From Hydrangea macrophylla (Eukaryota; Streptophyta; Magnoliopsida; Cornales; Hydrangeaceae): a DNA stretch of 64,000 bases. This document shows, piece by piece, positions 1 through 12,564 of this stretch. A program made the position numbers and the translations under genes. How positions within the stretch are numbered: the stretch's first letter is position 1; every line of letters starts with the position of its first letter. The DNA is taken from the NCBI GenBank assembly GCA_033977485.1, contig CM066984.1, positions 109,215,691 through 109,279,690 on the forward strand, written 5' to 3'. The notes beneath the pieces are model-generated. The model was given only the letters and a program-made list of their open reading frames with translations. It did not search any database and was not told the origin of the DNA.

Positions 1-38
1 CAAGCAAAGCTAATGAACTGTTTGCTTGTGTGTGAGAG
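1..38. other. Left remnant of duplicated gene-flank segment
   Basis: These bases match the stretch at about 13705-13745, just before the compound GT/GA microsatellite downstream of the second kinase copy. The match resumes at about 2240, after the solo LTR that begins at base 39. This is the 3' flank of kinase copy B, split by an LTR insertion. Confidence 0.6.
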
Positions 39-2213
39 TGTCACGATCCATTCTACTAACGTGCGGAAACAAGACATGTGGCACGCCACCAAGGCTCATC
101 CATCCATCAAATAACTATCCGCAGTGGAAAAGAACTTTTAAACAACTTTAGTATATAAAATTTTTGGAAACGATACCTTCCGAGTTGTAAAATCCGTATA
201 AAATTGAAAACGTTATTATATTTCGAATCGAATGAATTTATATTAAAAGGGGACCCAAAGGTATCCTAAGAACCAACCAAAATATTAAAATTATTTCCGG
301 AAGGGGAAGAATAAGACTTCTTGCAGGGGGTATTTTGACCGGTCGAACGACCCCCTTCGACCAGTCGAATGACCCTTTAGCAGAATTCCTTCTAACAGCA
401 GAATTTTGTTAAGGATACAATCAACCTCCACCAATTTCAATACTCCAAACACACTCACATTAATCCAAACTTCACAAGCTATGCTAAGCCTTCAAGAACA
501 TCATTAAGACACGATAATCCATGAAACGAAACCATAACGGAACCAGCTAATGCTTGTTTAGATTAAAACATAAAAGTTCTATTGCATTCTCCAAAATGCG
601 AATTTAACAAGTTAAGCTTTCAAAACATGAACTCATGAGTTCGGACGAATTCAAAACTAACTAAAAGAAGTTTGGTTACATATTACAACATTTTCAAAAT
701 CCTTCCAAGGTTTCCAAATCAAACAAAGAACCAACATTTCATTATTACAACTAAAAGAGCTCTAGCTCCACAATTTCATTATTACAACATTTGGAAAGGG
801 ACCAAAAACATGTACTAAGATTTCCAGTCGTCTCCACGGCCTCACTCCTCACGCTTCCTCTTGGCTTTCTTCATACCTATAATGGAGTGAATCTTCATTG
901 CTAAGCTATATGCTGAGTGCACAATTTCTAACATATGCATATATGGCAAGTCATGCTTTAATCTCATAAATCACATCAAATAGTCTCTAGGGAGAGAGAC
1001 ATGCATTCATCCGGTATATCGGCTAGCCCAAAGTCTATCAACCGCGATGCCAATGGCAAGCCCAAAGTCTATCAACCATTGCACCCAACTGCTTTGGCAG
1101 GGCCGGTTCCCAAACCAAGCAAGTAGCCGTCGCTACTATAACTCTCAAACATGGAGAGGCGTACCCCGGCATGAACTTGTATCAAACTCCCTGTTGACCC
1201 ACATAGACACATAGCATGCTCATATAATCACATATACGTGCTCGCGTAAAATTAGACATGCGTTTCACATTTAAGCTCGTGCATAATTAACACATGGATT
1301 TTGCCCAGATCTCAATTTCGTCGCCGAAAATTTAAACATGTTATTTTCCTATATCTCATAGGCTAGAAATTCATACCTCGAGCTATCGTCGTATAACTTT
1401 GAGGAAACGACTAGGAGCCCAATTAAACATCAATTCTTCGATCCTACGCAAAACTTACAAGTTTACACGCATTTTTCCCAAATTTTTAGATTTAGAGAAT
1501 TAGAAAAACTTAGCCAAACGTGGCCTAAAGACTATCAAAATGTAGCCCTTACTTTGGGGAGTTCAAATATGAATTTTGATTGAAAACAAGCGGGCAGAAG
1601 TCTGTCGATTGCGTCAAGAAGCTCTAAGCCACCAATCACCTCTTGATTTAAGTTTTGAGAAACTTTTGAAATGAAAAAATATCTAGAGCTTGCTATGTAT
1701 AGACAAAATTCTCGGAAATAATGTTACCTCTCCACGAGTTTTTCAAAACTTTTTATTATTCTCCGAAACGTTGTACACGATCATTTTATCTCTTCACGAG
1801 TGAAAACTAAAAATTGTAGAAGTTTTCGACTAAGTCTCGTTTGGTCCGAAATAAGAATCCAAGAACTCAATTCTGTAAAATCTCTACACAACCTACCTTT
1901 TATATAACGTGTCACTCGCGTTCTGACCACAGTGTTCAAAATGCTCTACAGCGATAACAGAACTACCAGAAATTATACTACACATGTATAATTTACTATT
2001 CATAAAATACCAGATAAGTCAAATAACATTTAAATCACATAAATGTCCTTTATTCATGCCAATGCAATCTCGATTACCGTATTTTTGTGCCCCCCTTACT
2101 GACATTTGTCGTTGACCCACAGTCAACTCCATTTCACTTATTACTCAACATTAATAATTTTCAAAATTTCGCTTATGCATTTGAAAGGATTATATTTTCC
2201 CGGGACGACCGTG

Positions 2214-2216
<3 letters not shown>
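39..2216 (-). mobile_element. Solo LTR, Ty3/Gypsy-like family 1
   Basis: Read on the minus strand this is a 2.18-kb LTR starting TGTCACGG (right edge) and ending ATCGTGACA (left edge). No primer-binding site or coding region adjoins it, so it is a solo LTR. It aligns with the split LTR at 46545-51335 and, more distantly, with the chromovirus LTRs at 18210: a TATA-like motif, a GAG-GTATG splice-donor-like motif and a GGTGGCGTGCCAC hairpin near the 3' end come in the same order. A short cluster of GACCGGTC and CGACCAGTCG motifs lies at 338-375. It landed in the microsatellite downstream of kinase copy B; (CA)n on its right edge hides any target duplication. No gene is seen inside. Confidence 0.8.

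Positions 2217-2241
<25 letters not shown>
2215..2241. repeat. (CA)n microsatellite
   Basis: About thirteen CA units directly follow the solo LTR. The paralogous position at 13735 carries (GT)n then (GA)n, so the locus is an unstable dinucleotide tract. Confidence 0.9.
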
Positions 2242-2245
<4 letters not shown>

Positions 2246-2863
2246 GTCAATTTTCCCAAATATTAATAACCAGAATTACCCGAAAAAAACAAACACTAAA
2301 CAGGAGACAACAACTAGTAGTTCAAAACCAGGAAACGAAAAAAAACAATTTCTTCTCTAATAAATCTTAAAATTGTTCTTGATATAAATTTGATGGACCA
2401 CGGATGTTTGCTACAATCCCACTTCTATGTTAAGTCTTAAACTGAATTTTATCTATTTCTTTCAAATAAAAGTCCAGCAATAGCCAAAATATCCAATAGG
2501 TATTGCAAAACAAGTTACACGAACTGGAAGCTCTGTTCACAAATGTAACAAAAGAATTGTGGTTTCTTGTTTACAACACAACCCTACAGGAAAATACAAA
2601 TGGCAACTGCCCAAAAAAAAAAAAAGAATTCAAATAGTGATTTGGTAAGAACAAAGTAATTTTACATTATTCTAGAGTCAATATCAAAAAGAGCGTACAT
2701 GGCCCATCCAAGTGGGGTGTGCTCATACACTTTTTGTGCATCATATACACCATATTACCCTTCTCTGTGTGTTTATTTACATCTTCCAGTTCCATTATGC
2801 CCCTGGTGGAAAAAAGACAATGAGAAACAGATTGTAAACCACGGCGGCAGTAAGCTAAAGAAA
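2242..2863. other. 3' flank of kinase copy B, duplicate of 13832-14448
   Basis: This non-coding stretch aligns along its length with 13832-14448, including shared words near 'aactagtagttcaaaacc' and the bases just before the kinase stop codon. It marks the downstream part of the tandem duplication unit. No separate gene is supported here. Confidence 0.75.
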
Positions 2864-3127
2864 TCATGGTTTTAAATTTTGATTCCTTTGGTTTTTCCTT
2901 TGATAGCTTCGATCTTTTCCCATTCCTCCTCGACTTCTCACATGGAGGGGTAATTTTTAGGTTCGGATTCCGGGCATTTTAGAGTGAGTTGAGCAGCCTC
3001 AGAAGAATACTGGCCTTCGGTCCTGGAGTCCATAATTGATTTGACCTTCCTCCTTAGGGAGGGAGTGGGCTTTAACCAATCAACCAAATTTTGCTGCTTA
3101 CGGGATTTGCCTGTAGACCTGTCAACA
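2864..3127 (-). pseudogene. Copy B exon 6, 3' part
   Basis: This encodes the degraded kinase subdomains X-XI and the C-terminus, matching 14449-14730 in copy A. It lacks a block of about 17 bp that copy A has near 14588 and carries substitutions. The rest of the exon resumes after the solo LTR at 5490. Confidence 0.8.
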
Positions 3128-5489
3128 TGTAATACCCTGTATTTTCAGATACATGGTTATATAAATAAGACCATGCATGCTTGTGTGAACCCTTGGTGAA
3201 GAATCTTTCTCGATCGATCAAAGTTTTCTCAGCCGATCGAACCTTGTGCTTTCTCGAGTGATCAAAACTCTGCCGACCTGATTCTGTGACGTGGACATTT
3301 TATCAAGCTATTGAACTTCTTTCAATCGATCGAACCTTGACCGACCTGTTCTCAATCGATCGATCTATCGAAAATATTATTATTCCTATCTTACGTGTTT
3401 GCCACTTGCACCTCTTTTCCTCCCTATATATATGTTAGTTGTGTGTGTGTGTGGGGGGGGGGGGGGTTTGGCAGTTTAGAGAGAGAGAGCTTATGTGTGT
3501 GTGTGTTATATGTATATAACCTTGTGTGTGTATGCATGTGTACATATATATATATATATATGTGCTTAGAGCAAAAAGAGGAGAAGAAGAACAAGGAGCA
3601 GAAGAAGAGAGACAGAGAGAGACCGGAGAGAGACAGAGAAGAAGGAGAGGAGAGAGAAAGCTCGCCGCCACCATAGTCGCCACCGCGAAGCTCGGGAACT
3701 CCGCCCTTGGACCTCCGGAGTGAGGTGCGTTCACTAACTTACTCAAGGGATGATTTTAGGATGCTTGTGGTATGTTTAGATGTATATTTAATGACCCTGA
3801 GACCTTTGTTCTTCTCTGCACAGTTTCTGGGTAGAAGACAACGCTCGAACGATCGAGCGACCTTCGATCGATCGAACTGCCTGTTGCTCAAGCGATCGAA
3901 CGACATTCGATCGATCGAACTTAGTTTGACTCTAATCGATTGAGAGGACCTCAATCGATCGAACCTCGCAGAACATGTTTATTTCCTGTTGATTATTATA
4001 TGAACTGTTTAGCTGTTTAAATGTTGATCCATGTCTCTATATGTGACATTGTTAATTTAAGGGATAATGCAACACTGTAATAAGATGAACTGTTTAATTG
4101 TTACATGATGATATTGCTTAACCGAATAGTAGAACAGAATACAACTACATGTTAATAACCAGTTAATGAGTAAATAGGTTGAATACAGAGCATGCGATAA
4201 ATCCTGTATCTAGAGCATGAACATTACACAACATGTGGTCAGCATGCATGGGATAGTGGTATGAAGAGATGAGAGGATATGATGAGAAATGGGATATATA
4301 ACTTATGGAGAATATGAGATATGTGTACTTTGGATCTGTGGGATCAACGGCTGACGAGCCGGGTGGAAGTGAGATGGTTAGAGTTCCTAGTGCGCCTCTC
4401 GCTGTTGAAGACGTCCAATGATGTGTATGCACTGTTGAAGACGTCCGGCTAGTGCTCTAATGTATTCTCAGCTGTGTAGACGACCAGTGAGGATATACAC
4501 ATCGATGAAGACGTCCGATGTGTCGCTTCCATTGTTTACAGATAGGTGGTACCGTGTAGACGACCGGTAACCATATCAAGGGATCGTAGGACCTACTGAC
4601 TAGTCGGGTGATTCTGATTGGTATTATTGTATCGACGTATAGATATCAGATTGATATTATGGTATCGACGTGTGGATATCAGATTGGTATTATTGTATCG
4701 ACGTATGGATACAGATGAGAATAAGAATATAGATACGGAAATGGATATGAATATGAGAATGGTTAGTAAGACGATGTTCAGTCGTGGATTCAGCGTCCCA
4801 ACGTAAAGGTAGATGCATGGGTGGTTGCATGGGTTACATGCATGGATTTGGTGAATATGTGATGAGATATTTATACCATGATCGTTATTATTGGTTTCAT
4901 TTAATATGTTTCCTACTATCATTAAATTCATGAATAGTTTAATGAGACCTCTGCTATGTCCGTGCGTGGCATCATTGTTAAAAAATAACCGCATTTTAAG
5001 ATGCTGAACAATAACGCTGAGGAGTGTTGTTTAATGTACTCACTCGGCTTTGTATTCAAAGATGATGGCATTTGTGCCCTGAACATTCCAATGTCTAGAG
5101 CTTGGTAGGTCTTGAGGGCGGAGACTGATGTTCCGCCGGACTTGGAGTTGAAGGCTTGAAGACGAAGGCGTGCTGCTTTGTATTAGTTAGTTAGTATATC
5201 TGTTGTACTTTTGTTAATTATTGTTATAGGGCTCAGACTATAAGTTAGATGTTGTAATAGATTTAGTAGACTTTTATAATTGGTACTTGGGCATATGTTG
5301 CTTCCAAACCTTTTATATTTCCGCTGTAGCCTCTGATTATGTCAATAAGATATGTTTTATGAATAGCATCCTCCCTATCGTTGTATTTGATAGTTTGTAT
5401 AGATGACAATGCGGTTATTCACCAGTCACGAACCTACGGGACCAAAAAGGAACTTGTTTTCTCTATTTTTGCTTCTCCGGGGCGTGACA
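3128..5489 (+). mobile_element. Solo LTR inside copy B exon 6
   Basis: This 2.36-kb LTR begins TGTAATACCC and ends GGGGCGTGACA. It is flanked by CAACA (3123-3127) and CAATA (5490-5494). The undamaged paralogue reads CAACAG at this site, so the right copy carries one later substitution. Inside are GT, poly-G and TA microsatellites (3435-3560), a purine-rich stretch after a TATA run, two clusters of TCGATCGA-type palindromes (about 3210-3370 and 3840-3970) and short tandem repeats around 4615-4710. No PBS or coding domain is present. Its 3' end resembles that of the LTR at 16484-35065. Clade not assigned. Confidence 0.88.
3210..3970. repeat. Two clusters of TCGATCGA-type palindromes in LTR
   Basis: Self-complementary words such as ATCGATCGA, CCGATCGAAC and CGATCGATC recur at about 3210-3370 and 3840-3970, several within 15-25 bp of each other. 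They lie on both sides of the TA-rich promoter-like stretch at about 3545. Confidence 0.7.
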
Positions 5490-5548
5490 CAATAGGTCCA
5501 AAAGCACAACACCGAAGCCATACACGTCACTCTTTACGTATAAATGAC
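5490..5548 (-). pseudogene. Copy B exon 6, 5' part
   Basis: The bases match the start of copy A exon 6 (kinase subdomain IX, the region reading VKSDVYGFG in copy A). The splice acceptor next to it is CAA where copy A has CAG. Confidence 0.75.
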
Positions 5549-6256
5549 TTGTTTGGCAATGGTGAAAGGACTAGAGAAAATAAATCTTAAGCTTTGCAGA
5601 TTAAATCCTTTGAACATAAGTCTTATTTTAAAATCAACAAAAGAAAGCATTTGAGGACATGGATTTTTGAGCTGTCTCATCAAGAAAATCTCCCTCTTTG
5701 CAGAGATGGTTTAAAACCAACTTTTCATTCTTCTATTCTTTAAAAACCATGGGCATTCAAATAAGAGTTCCTTTTTAATTCAATTCAACTATTTTTATTT
5801 ATTTTTCTTTGTATTATAAGTTCTGAACTTATTTCCTTAAAGGAACATGTATACGAGATTGAGAATTGTTAGAAACCATGGGCATTCAACTATTCTTTTG
5901 GATTCAGCAGATAATTGAATAAGTTCTGCACTTATTTTCTTCATTTCAAATTCTATAGAAACTCTAGACTTCTAAGTCAAAACAGAATAATTTTACAGGA
6001 TCTCTTTTTGCCTTACAGGTTTCTATTCTTTTCCTTCTTTTATGGGATAGCCAATTGCGCGGGCGTTTGAGTACTCCTAAGCTACGCTTCAAGTTTGAAG
6101 GGTAACATCCATTGTCAACTTGAGTGGGTGATCTTGAACCCTTTTTTTTTCATATTCCTTTCTTTCTTTCTATTTTCAGTTTCCTTTCCACCACCCGATC
6201 ATTCAATGATCTGCTGAATCCAAAAATAAACTAGATTTGCAAAAATAAGTGTTCAC
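5549..6256. other. Copy B intron 5
   Basis: This is non-coding and aligns in patches with copy A intron 5 (14793-15879). It lacks the two Tourist-like MITEs found there. Nothing else was recognised. Confidence 0.6.
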
Positions 6257-6371
6257 CTGTTGTAATGTATTCTGGAGTAGCATAACCATATGTACCACAA
6301 ACTATAGTTTCCACGTCCACCTGAAGGCCCCAACGCTGCCAAGCCAAAATCTGATATTTTGCGTTGTAGTT

Positions 6372-7066
6372 CTACAAGAACCAACAATAAAAGAGATTGA
6401 GAATGACTATTTTGCAAGTTGAAAATCAAAACATGATATCAGCGCTAAAATATGATAAATGAGTATTTGTGATGCTAGCATACTATGTCATCAAACTATT
6501 CAAAAGAGAAGCAACGAAAAATTCATATACCTGAATATGCTTTAAAAATCTAGTTTTGGAGAGTCGAGAATTTGTCATTAACAAAAAACAATATTCTTAT
6601 GCTAGTAACATGAGTTTAAGTTACAATTTCTCAAGTCTGATTTCATAATGCTCATATCGAAGAGGTCTTGGGAGAAGGGGAAAAAGAAAACAAACATTTA
6701 TTTCTTGCGTAGTTAGAGATACAAATATCTCATCACAGTTGTTAACTTTGTTGTTTGGATGTGTTACAGAAATAAAGATACAATCTTATCTCTATTTTCA
6801 AGATCATGTCTCCGGTGGACGTAGGCCTTCGGTTGAACCACATAAACTTGTTCCCCCTCTTTTGGTTCTTTCCTTTATTATTTTTCACTTTAGGATCCAT
6901 TTACAATATATCATACCTACACAACACTTCTAGGTAGTCGTAAATGTGTGATATTCCCAAGTTCATTTCCCTTAGTCCTCTTCTTCTTTCTGGTACCTTC
7001 TCAATATAAAAATCACTCGAGAAATAAATACCCTTACTAATGAGGCATGATCATATAGAGTCTTAC
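6372..7066. other. Copy B intron 4
   Basis: This 0.7-kb intron is colinear with the two ends of copy A intron 4 (16004-16483 and 35066-35384). It represents the size of that intron before the nested insertions. No gene seen. Confidence 0.7.
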
Positions 7067-7442
7067 CCAGTAGAATATTGGTGGGCTTGAGGTCCCAGTA
7101 AATCACTTGTTTCTCTAAAGCATGCAAGAAAGCTAGACCCCGTGCTGCACCAATGGCTATTTTGAGTCATGTGTCCCAAGAAAGTGGTTCGACCTAAGAA
7201 CTCCCTGCAATATAAAACAATCCACCAAAAAACCCAATCTAATAGTTGAAGCAACTTTATCTTCCATTTTGTTTGTTTGTTTCCTTTTTTTTCTTCTTGT
7301 TTTTTGTTTTTGTTTCCCTCAAATTCTTACGTCTAAAAAGATGGTTTTCCAAGCTAAGTAACAGTTCTTTATCCTCCCAACAATAACCCAACAGTTTGAT
7401 CAAGTTGGGATGAAAAAGTCTTCCTAAACAATTCAATTCAGG

Positions 7443-10400
7443 CTGCACTTTCAATGAAGAAGCAAACAAACTATTAGATTCAATATAAGGTTATCACATA
7501 TATGCATGGTTGTTAGAACTCAACGATTCACGATTCGATTCGATTCTCACCCCGAACGATTCAAATCATGCCTATGAGTCGGAAATTGAATTGAATTGGT
7601 TTGAATTGTCCAATTCATGGACAATTCAAACGATTCATAAAAGTTGTCAGTTACAGTATAAAAAAGAAAGAAGGGGTTGTCTTTTTTTTTTTTTTCCCAT
7701 GTTACATTCCCTTCTATTCTGCACTTGTATTCGTTCATAGGTTGTTAAGTTGTTATACAATTTCTATATATAAAGCTTCTCCTTGTGCGTAAATAAATAT
7801 TTGACAATTTGGGTGCAGGGCATTCGCCAATTTTCCAAAAGCAAGGGTGCGGATGCGGCGGAAGTGCTTGGATAAAATATTAAAAATCTACATTTATATA
7901 ATATTATATAAAAATTATCTCAAATATATATATATATATATATATATCATTCTATAACTATTAGTGCATTAGTGTATACCCTAGATAATTGCTATTATAT
8001 CTTCTATTATTTATCTTTTAAACCCCCAAAGTTTTCAAAATTGTATGAAGAACTTGTCTTTTTTTGTTTTCATAAGAACGCTACAAAAAAACCCCAGCCA
8101 CTGGTGAAGCACCCAGACACACCCTTGCGCACCCAAAATCCAAATTGAACTCCAAAAGAACTCAGAAGAATCCTCGGCGCACTAACGCTTTGTTTGGTTC
8201 TTGGATTTAGTGAAAGAAAAGGAAGTAAAACATAGAGGAAAAATTTTCCTTTGTTTGACTAATAAGGAAAACAATGAGGAAAATAGGCAAGAAATGAGAA
8301 TAAGTTTTGAAATAAATTAAACATATTGAATTGATGTGAGTCATTTCGCTTCCTTTAATCCTAGATTACAATTATATTTTAGAAATTTTTAATTTTTAGT
8401 GTTATTTAAGTATAAAGGAAAACACCAGGGAAATGGTTTTCCTTCTTGTTTTCCCTTCCCTTTTATTTTCCCTCATGAAATCCAAGAACCAAATAGAACC
8501 TAAGTGCAGGTGCGGTGGCATTTTCGAAGAGTCCGTGCTTCATAGACGCCAAGCTTTTCATTAGGAAATCAGCAGTAATGCCATTCATTCATTGTCCTTA
8601 TGTTTGTTCCTTTTTTTCCTATCGACATTCATTTGTATAAGTGAAGTGTTGGCTTCACATCCTAAATTATTGTATGTATATACATACAATCATGTATATA
8701 CATGTGTTTTTGATATGCATATACAAATGCATTATTATTTATTTTCTGAAATAAACACTTTGTGAGAAAACTATTTATTCCTTCGACCAAATGGGACGCA
8801 TGAAGCTGATAGATCAGACCAAATTTGAGCAGAGTCAACCACTATAAACACTGCTATTTATGCTTCCTACCGCCAATTTCACCTTGGTATCAACTATCAA
8901 GCATCAGATCAGTAATTCAGACACGATCCTAGAAAGACAATCTAGGCACTAAATGGGTCCTATTAGTACAGAATGAATAAAAAAAGATCAATAAAGCCTT
9001 AAAATTTTCAACATTATCGTCAACAAACTTCAGTTATACAACGATACACAAAGATATAAACATAAAATAAGTACTTGTACTAATCAAACCCCCATTTGTA
9101 GATAAATTTGGAGCATCTCCATTCTCCAGGTATACCACCCAGAGGACGCGGATTCGAGTGGTCAGTGTCATCTCTACATATAGGTTGTTGCTAGCTATGT
9201 GAAAACACTTTGAGGGCTGGTTAGGTTTACCCATTCGACACACAAGCACCCTCAAGGTTTCTCATGATTATCCCCCACGCAAAAAAAAAAGAAAAAAAGA
9301 AAAAAGAAAAGAATCAAATTTTAAATTCGAATACAGCTAATACTTTTTAACACTTACCAACGCAAAGAAGTAAGGTAGTTGGGTATCACTTTCTTCTACT
9401 ACAGAGGAAAAAAACGTGAAAATTATTAGGAGGAAAAGAAAAAAAAAATCATACTCTATGGGCTTGTACGAAAATATTCAAAATAGAAGATAAAAACCTA
9501 AGGAAAATATTATTAGGATTAGATAAAAGGTTGGTACTTGGTATTGAGAGAAGTTGGCAGAACTGTATTGTGGATACTGGACAGACATAGAAACTTTTAC
9601 ATAAGTACACATACGCAAAAACAATATGTCTTTGTTCATCTGAGGTGAGCTATTATTGACTAGTTTACCATGGAGAATTTAATTCTTCTCCAGTACTTAA
9701 TTATTTATGTCTTTCAGTTAATATTTTCATTCTTCTACCTTTTCAGCAAAGAGCGGGCTGGAGATGTGATTGTTACAAGGCAAATGTAGGCAAAAAGATC
9801 AAACTACACTGTGATGGCATCACCCATCAACTGATAAATGGAACAGTTAGGAGACTGGAGAGAGCAAGTGACATCAGTCAAAAATAAACTCATGAAGACT
9901 TGTATTATCTACCATTTATTCACAATTTTAGATTATTAAATATTTACATTAATTATCAGGGACACAGATCTTTTGACAAAGCGAATTCAAAAACCGAAAT
10001 CAAATTAAAACATATATATGATCAAACAAGTAGAAAATAAGGAGCGCAATATTAACCTTTGATCTACACGATAAAAAGAGTAGATATCCCGACATTCTTC
10101 TAGAACAGATTACATTCACCCAAGGGAGGAGTTCCCTTTTTTAGTAAAAAGGCATGCCTGTGTTAGAAAACTAATGACAAAAGCTACACAAACACGCACA
10201 TTCCCACACACACAAAGACCTCACTTGCATTTTGAGTGTGGGATTAGAAGCTCTCCATCCAATAGCAAGTTGCAATAAACGTCTGGCTTGTCATCTCTAG
10301 AAAAACAGAAATCATCAGAATGCTAGAAAAATCAAGTAGTCAACTATTATTCTAAGAAGTTGATTACTATCCTTGAAATTTGTATGTCATTATTAGAGCC

Positions 10401-11462
10401 ACGTTTAAATCACACCCTTAATTACCAAATCCCTTCACACAAGTCAAGTGTTTAAGAAAGACCATCACTACTGTTTTGGCTAAAAATTAATTTGTGACCA
10501 GGCGTGCCAGGGGCTTTGTACAAAGACCCAAACGTGTAACCAAAACGATCCCTAAGCGTTGTTTGATACGAATCAAGCGATTGTTAGGAAGTAGGGATGA
10601 CCCTTCCCTTGAGGTCCAAACACTCTGATGCAAGTAATTTGGTTGAGTGATGAAACAAATAAAGCACATGAAATTTATAATCACATTGAAGGAACAAAAA
10701 GTAACACTGATGTATTTAATTACATGGAATCAGAAAATACATGAAAAGAAAAGAAAACAAACAAGGCAAGGCTTGTGTACGCTAAAAGAAACAAAGTAGA
10801 TTATGAACAAACACTAGGTGGAGAAAGCATGAGCAAATAGTAAGGGACTGTTTATAGCCGCAGGGGCTGTGGCTGTGTGTGAGCCTATCTTCATGTTGCT
10901 TGGCATTGTGTATAAATAGAGGTGCTGAATATAACTCCCCCACTAAGTTGGCCACTTCCAAATGGAAATAACCACCAACTATGGATAACCTCCCTCTTGC
11001 ATAAAATATAACCGGTCACAATATAAAAAATATATTTTTATATTTAGGGTGTAAACAACTACACTGCGAAGTTACCTTTTTATATGTTTGCTTTTCTTCA
11101 AAAAGACAAAAGAAACGAAAATCGTCATCTAGAATTTCTTCTCGAGGAAACGAAGTGTGACTATTGGTCCATCCAGACTCATGCTCTAATCCAAGGAGGG
11201 GGATGAGAGTATCAATTCAGTATCTAAATACAGCTAACAGGTGACTAATCTTTTCTCTCGTTTTTTAAACTCCCAAACATAGCATAAAAGCAGTATTAAT
11301 ATCTTCAGTATGATAATTAACCCATTCTCTTCTTTCTTCAAAAAGTCTGTCAGACATAGGATAGAAGTTAACAAGAAATGCAAACAAATGCATTTTTGAC
11401 GTTGTTAGAATTGAGCAATGAAGCTTATCAACAAAAAGAATTGAACAATGAAGAAGCAATAC
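7443..11462. other. Copy B intron 2, enlarged
   Basis: The intron is about 4.0 kb against 1.1 kb in copy A. Homology to copy A intron 2 is clear at about 7443-7490, 8735-9060 and 11145-11462. The rest is extra sequence: a GATTCGATTC-rich piece at 7510-7640, a (TA)n run at 7928-7948, a MITE at 8186-8500, and unassigned AT-rich sequence at 9060-11140 in which no gene was found. Confidence 0.6.
8186..8500. mobile_element. Tourist-like (PIF/Harbinger) MITE
   Basis: The termini are imperfect inverted repeats, CGCTTTGTTTGGTTCTTGG on the left and CCAAGAACCAAATAGAACC on the right, flanked by TAA (8183-8185 and 8501-8503). A TTA/TAA 3-bp duplication and GxxTTGTTTGG ends are typical of Tourist elements. 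There is no coding capacity. It sits in intron 2 of copy B and is absent from copy A at that site. Confidence 0.8.
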
Positions 11463-11748
11463 CATCCATTCTTGAAAACCCAGGAAACTTTCAGCATCCA
11501 ATTTCTTAACAGCAACAATCATTCCACTCCCAAACTGGCACGGAGCGAGAGTCTTTTCATCAACCCATCCCTTAAACACAGTCCCAAAACCTCCCTGACC
11601 CAACACCGCACCAGGCTTGAAATTTCCCGTAGCACTCTTCAAATCCGCAAAACTGTAAATCTTCAAGTTCGGTACCGGCGATCTCTCTCCGTTCCAGCAC
11701 TTGTCTTTGCTGACCACCCTCGAAAACTGGCTTTGGCTGGCACAGCTA
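11463..11748 (-). pseudogene. Copy B exon 2 (kinase N-lobe)
   Basis: The reading frame covers the linker, the YSFADLKSATGNF start of the kinase domain, the glycine loop GQGGFG and the VAVKK motif, ending in EWM before a GTATTG donor. The exon itself is undamaged and is closer to the family consensus than copy A in the glycine loop. The open frame runs on upstream into intron 1 (to 12011) by chance. Confidence 0.8.
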
Positions 11749-12382
11749 CTCGTCGCTGAGAAGCCTCCGCAGCCATTGCTGTAGCTATGAGATGTGCCTA
11801 GATAATATGCACACACAAGACTATAGGCTCCCTGTTGATTAGTTTTGTGCCCAATGTTCGTTTTGAATTTATGTCTCTGATGGGCTTTGCTTTTGCTATG
11901 TTTTGGTGTTGTTGGCCCCATCACTGTTGTTTGGGTGCCCTTTAATAGCCTCTTTGGCATGTCTTGAGCCTTATTGCATCTCTTTGTTACTTTATATAAG
12001 TATTTGTACATTTTTTCCTTTTAATTAAACCTATTTCTTGTAAATAAAAAAAAACATCAACCAACCCATAATTAGTCGATGTGTGACAGTATCCTAACAG
12101 TAGTCATAGGATTTAATGAAATCAGGAATTAAAAAAAAAAACATTGATATTGAAGATCTTGGCAACAGTAAAGCATATGGTGATCAACAAATTACTAACA
12201 CAATAGAGAGACCGAAGTCGTGATTGTGCTAGAAAAGGAAATAGTGGTACATAAATTAGCACATCATTAGTAAACTAATTCACAAAATTGGGAATTAATA
12301 AATTTAGAGAAACAAGGAGAACATTAATTAAAGAAAAAGACCCAAAAGAAGTAAGTACTAAGTAGTATTAATTGCTATATAC

Positions 12383-12492
12383 GTGTGTGTAGATATATGT
12401 TGGCAGATGAACCAGGAGAGGCCCGAGGAGGAGGTCTAGTGGTAGTGCTGGGGGTTAGGATCAGCAGAGTGAGAAGCCAGGCAAGTACCCAT
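12383..12492 (-). pseudogene. Copy B exon 1
   Basis: The start reads MGTCLASHSADPNP with Gly2 and Cys4, as expected for N-myristoylation and palmitoylation. A stop follows at codon 19. The donor GTATATAG is shared with copy A. Confidence 0.7.
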
Positions 12493-12509
12493 CCTACTAC
12501 CCTCTTTGT

Positions 12510-12517
12510 CTCTCTCT

Positions 12518-12563
<46 letters not shown>
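12510..12563. repeat. (GA)n / (CT)n microsatellite
   Basis: A nearly pure GA tract lies just upstream of copy B exon 1, in the position of its 5' leader. Copy A has a shorter CT-rich stretch in the matching place. Confidence 0.9.

Positions 12564-12564
<1 letters not shown>

Larger units (their letters stand above)
2864..12492 (-). pseudogene. RLCK-VII (PIX13-like) kinase, copy B, broken
   Basis: Six exons align with copy A: exon 1 12383-12492, exon 2 11463-11748, exon 3 7331-7442, exon 4 7067-7204, exon 5 6257-6371, exon 6 2864-5548. Family members are cytoplasmic Ser/Thr kinases acting below receptor kinases, usually membrane-anchored by an acylated MG-N-x-C type N-terminus. Exon 1 begins MGTCLASHSADP but meets a stop at codon 19. 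Exon 2 keeps a good glycine loop (GQGGFG) and the VAVKK lysine. Exon 3 lacks 24 bp of the hinge region. Exon 4 has TAG and TGA stops and a YWD triad. Exon 5 has a frameshift and a further 8-bp loss. The exon 6 acceptor CAG is CAA, and the exon is split by a solo LTR. Non-functional with high certainty; the subfamily name is a judgement. Confidence 0.88.

Noticed and set aside
3395..3746. Several overlapping frames near 3.4-3.7 kb
   Set aside because: They derive from GT, poly-G, TA and purine-rich repeats inside a solo LTR.
11265..12011. Single-exon kinase-like gene of 248 residues
   Set aside because: Only about 95 residues are kinase exon 2; the rest is translated intron on both sides.
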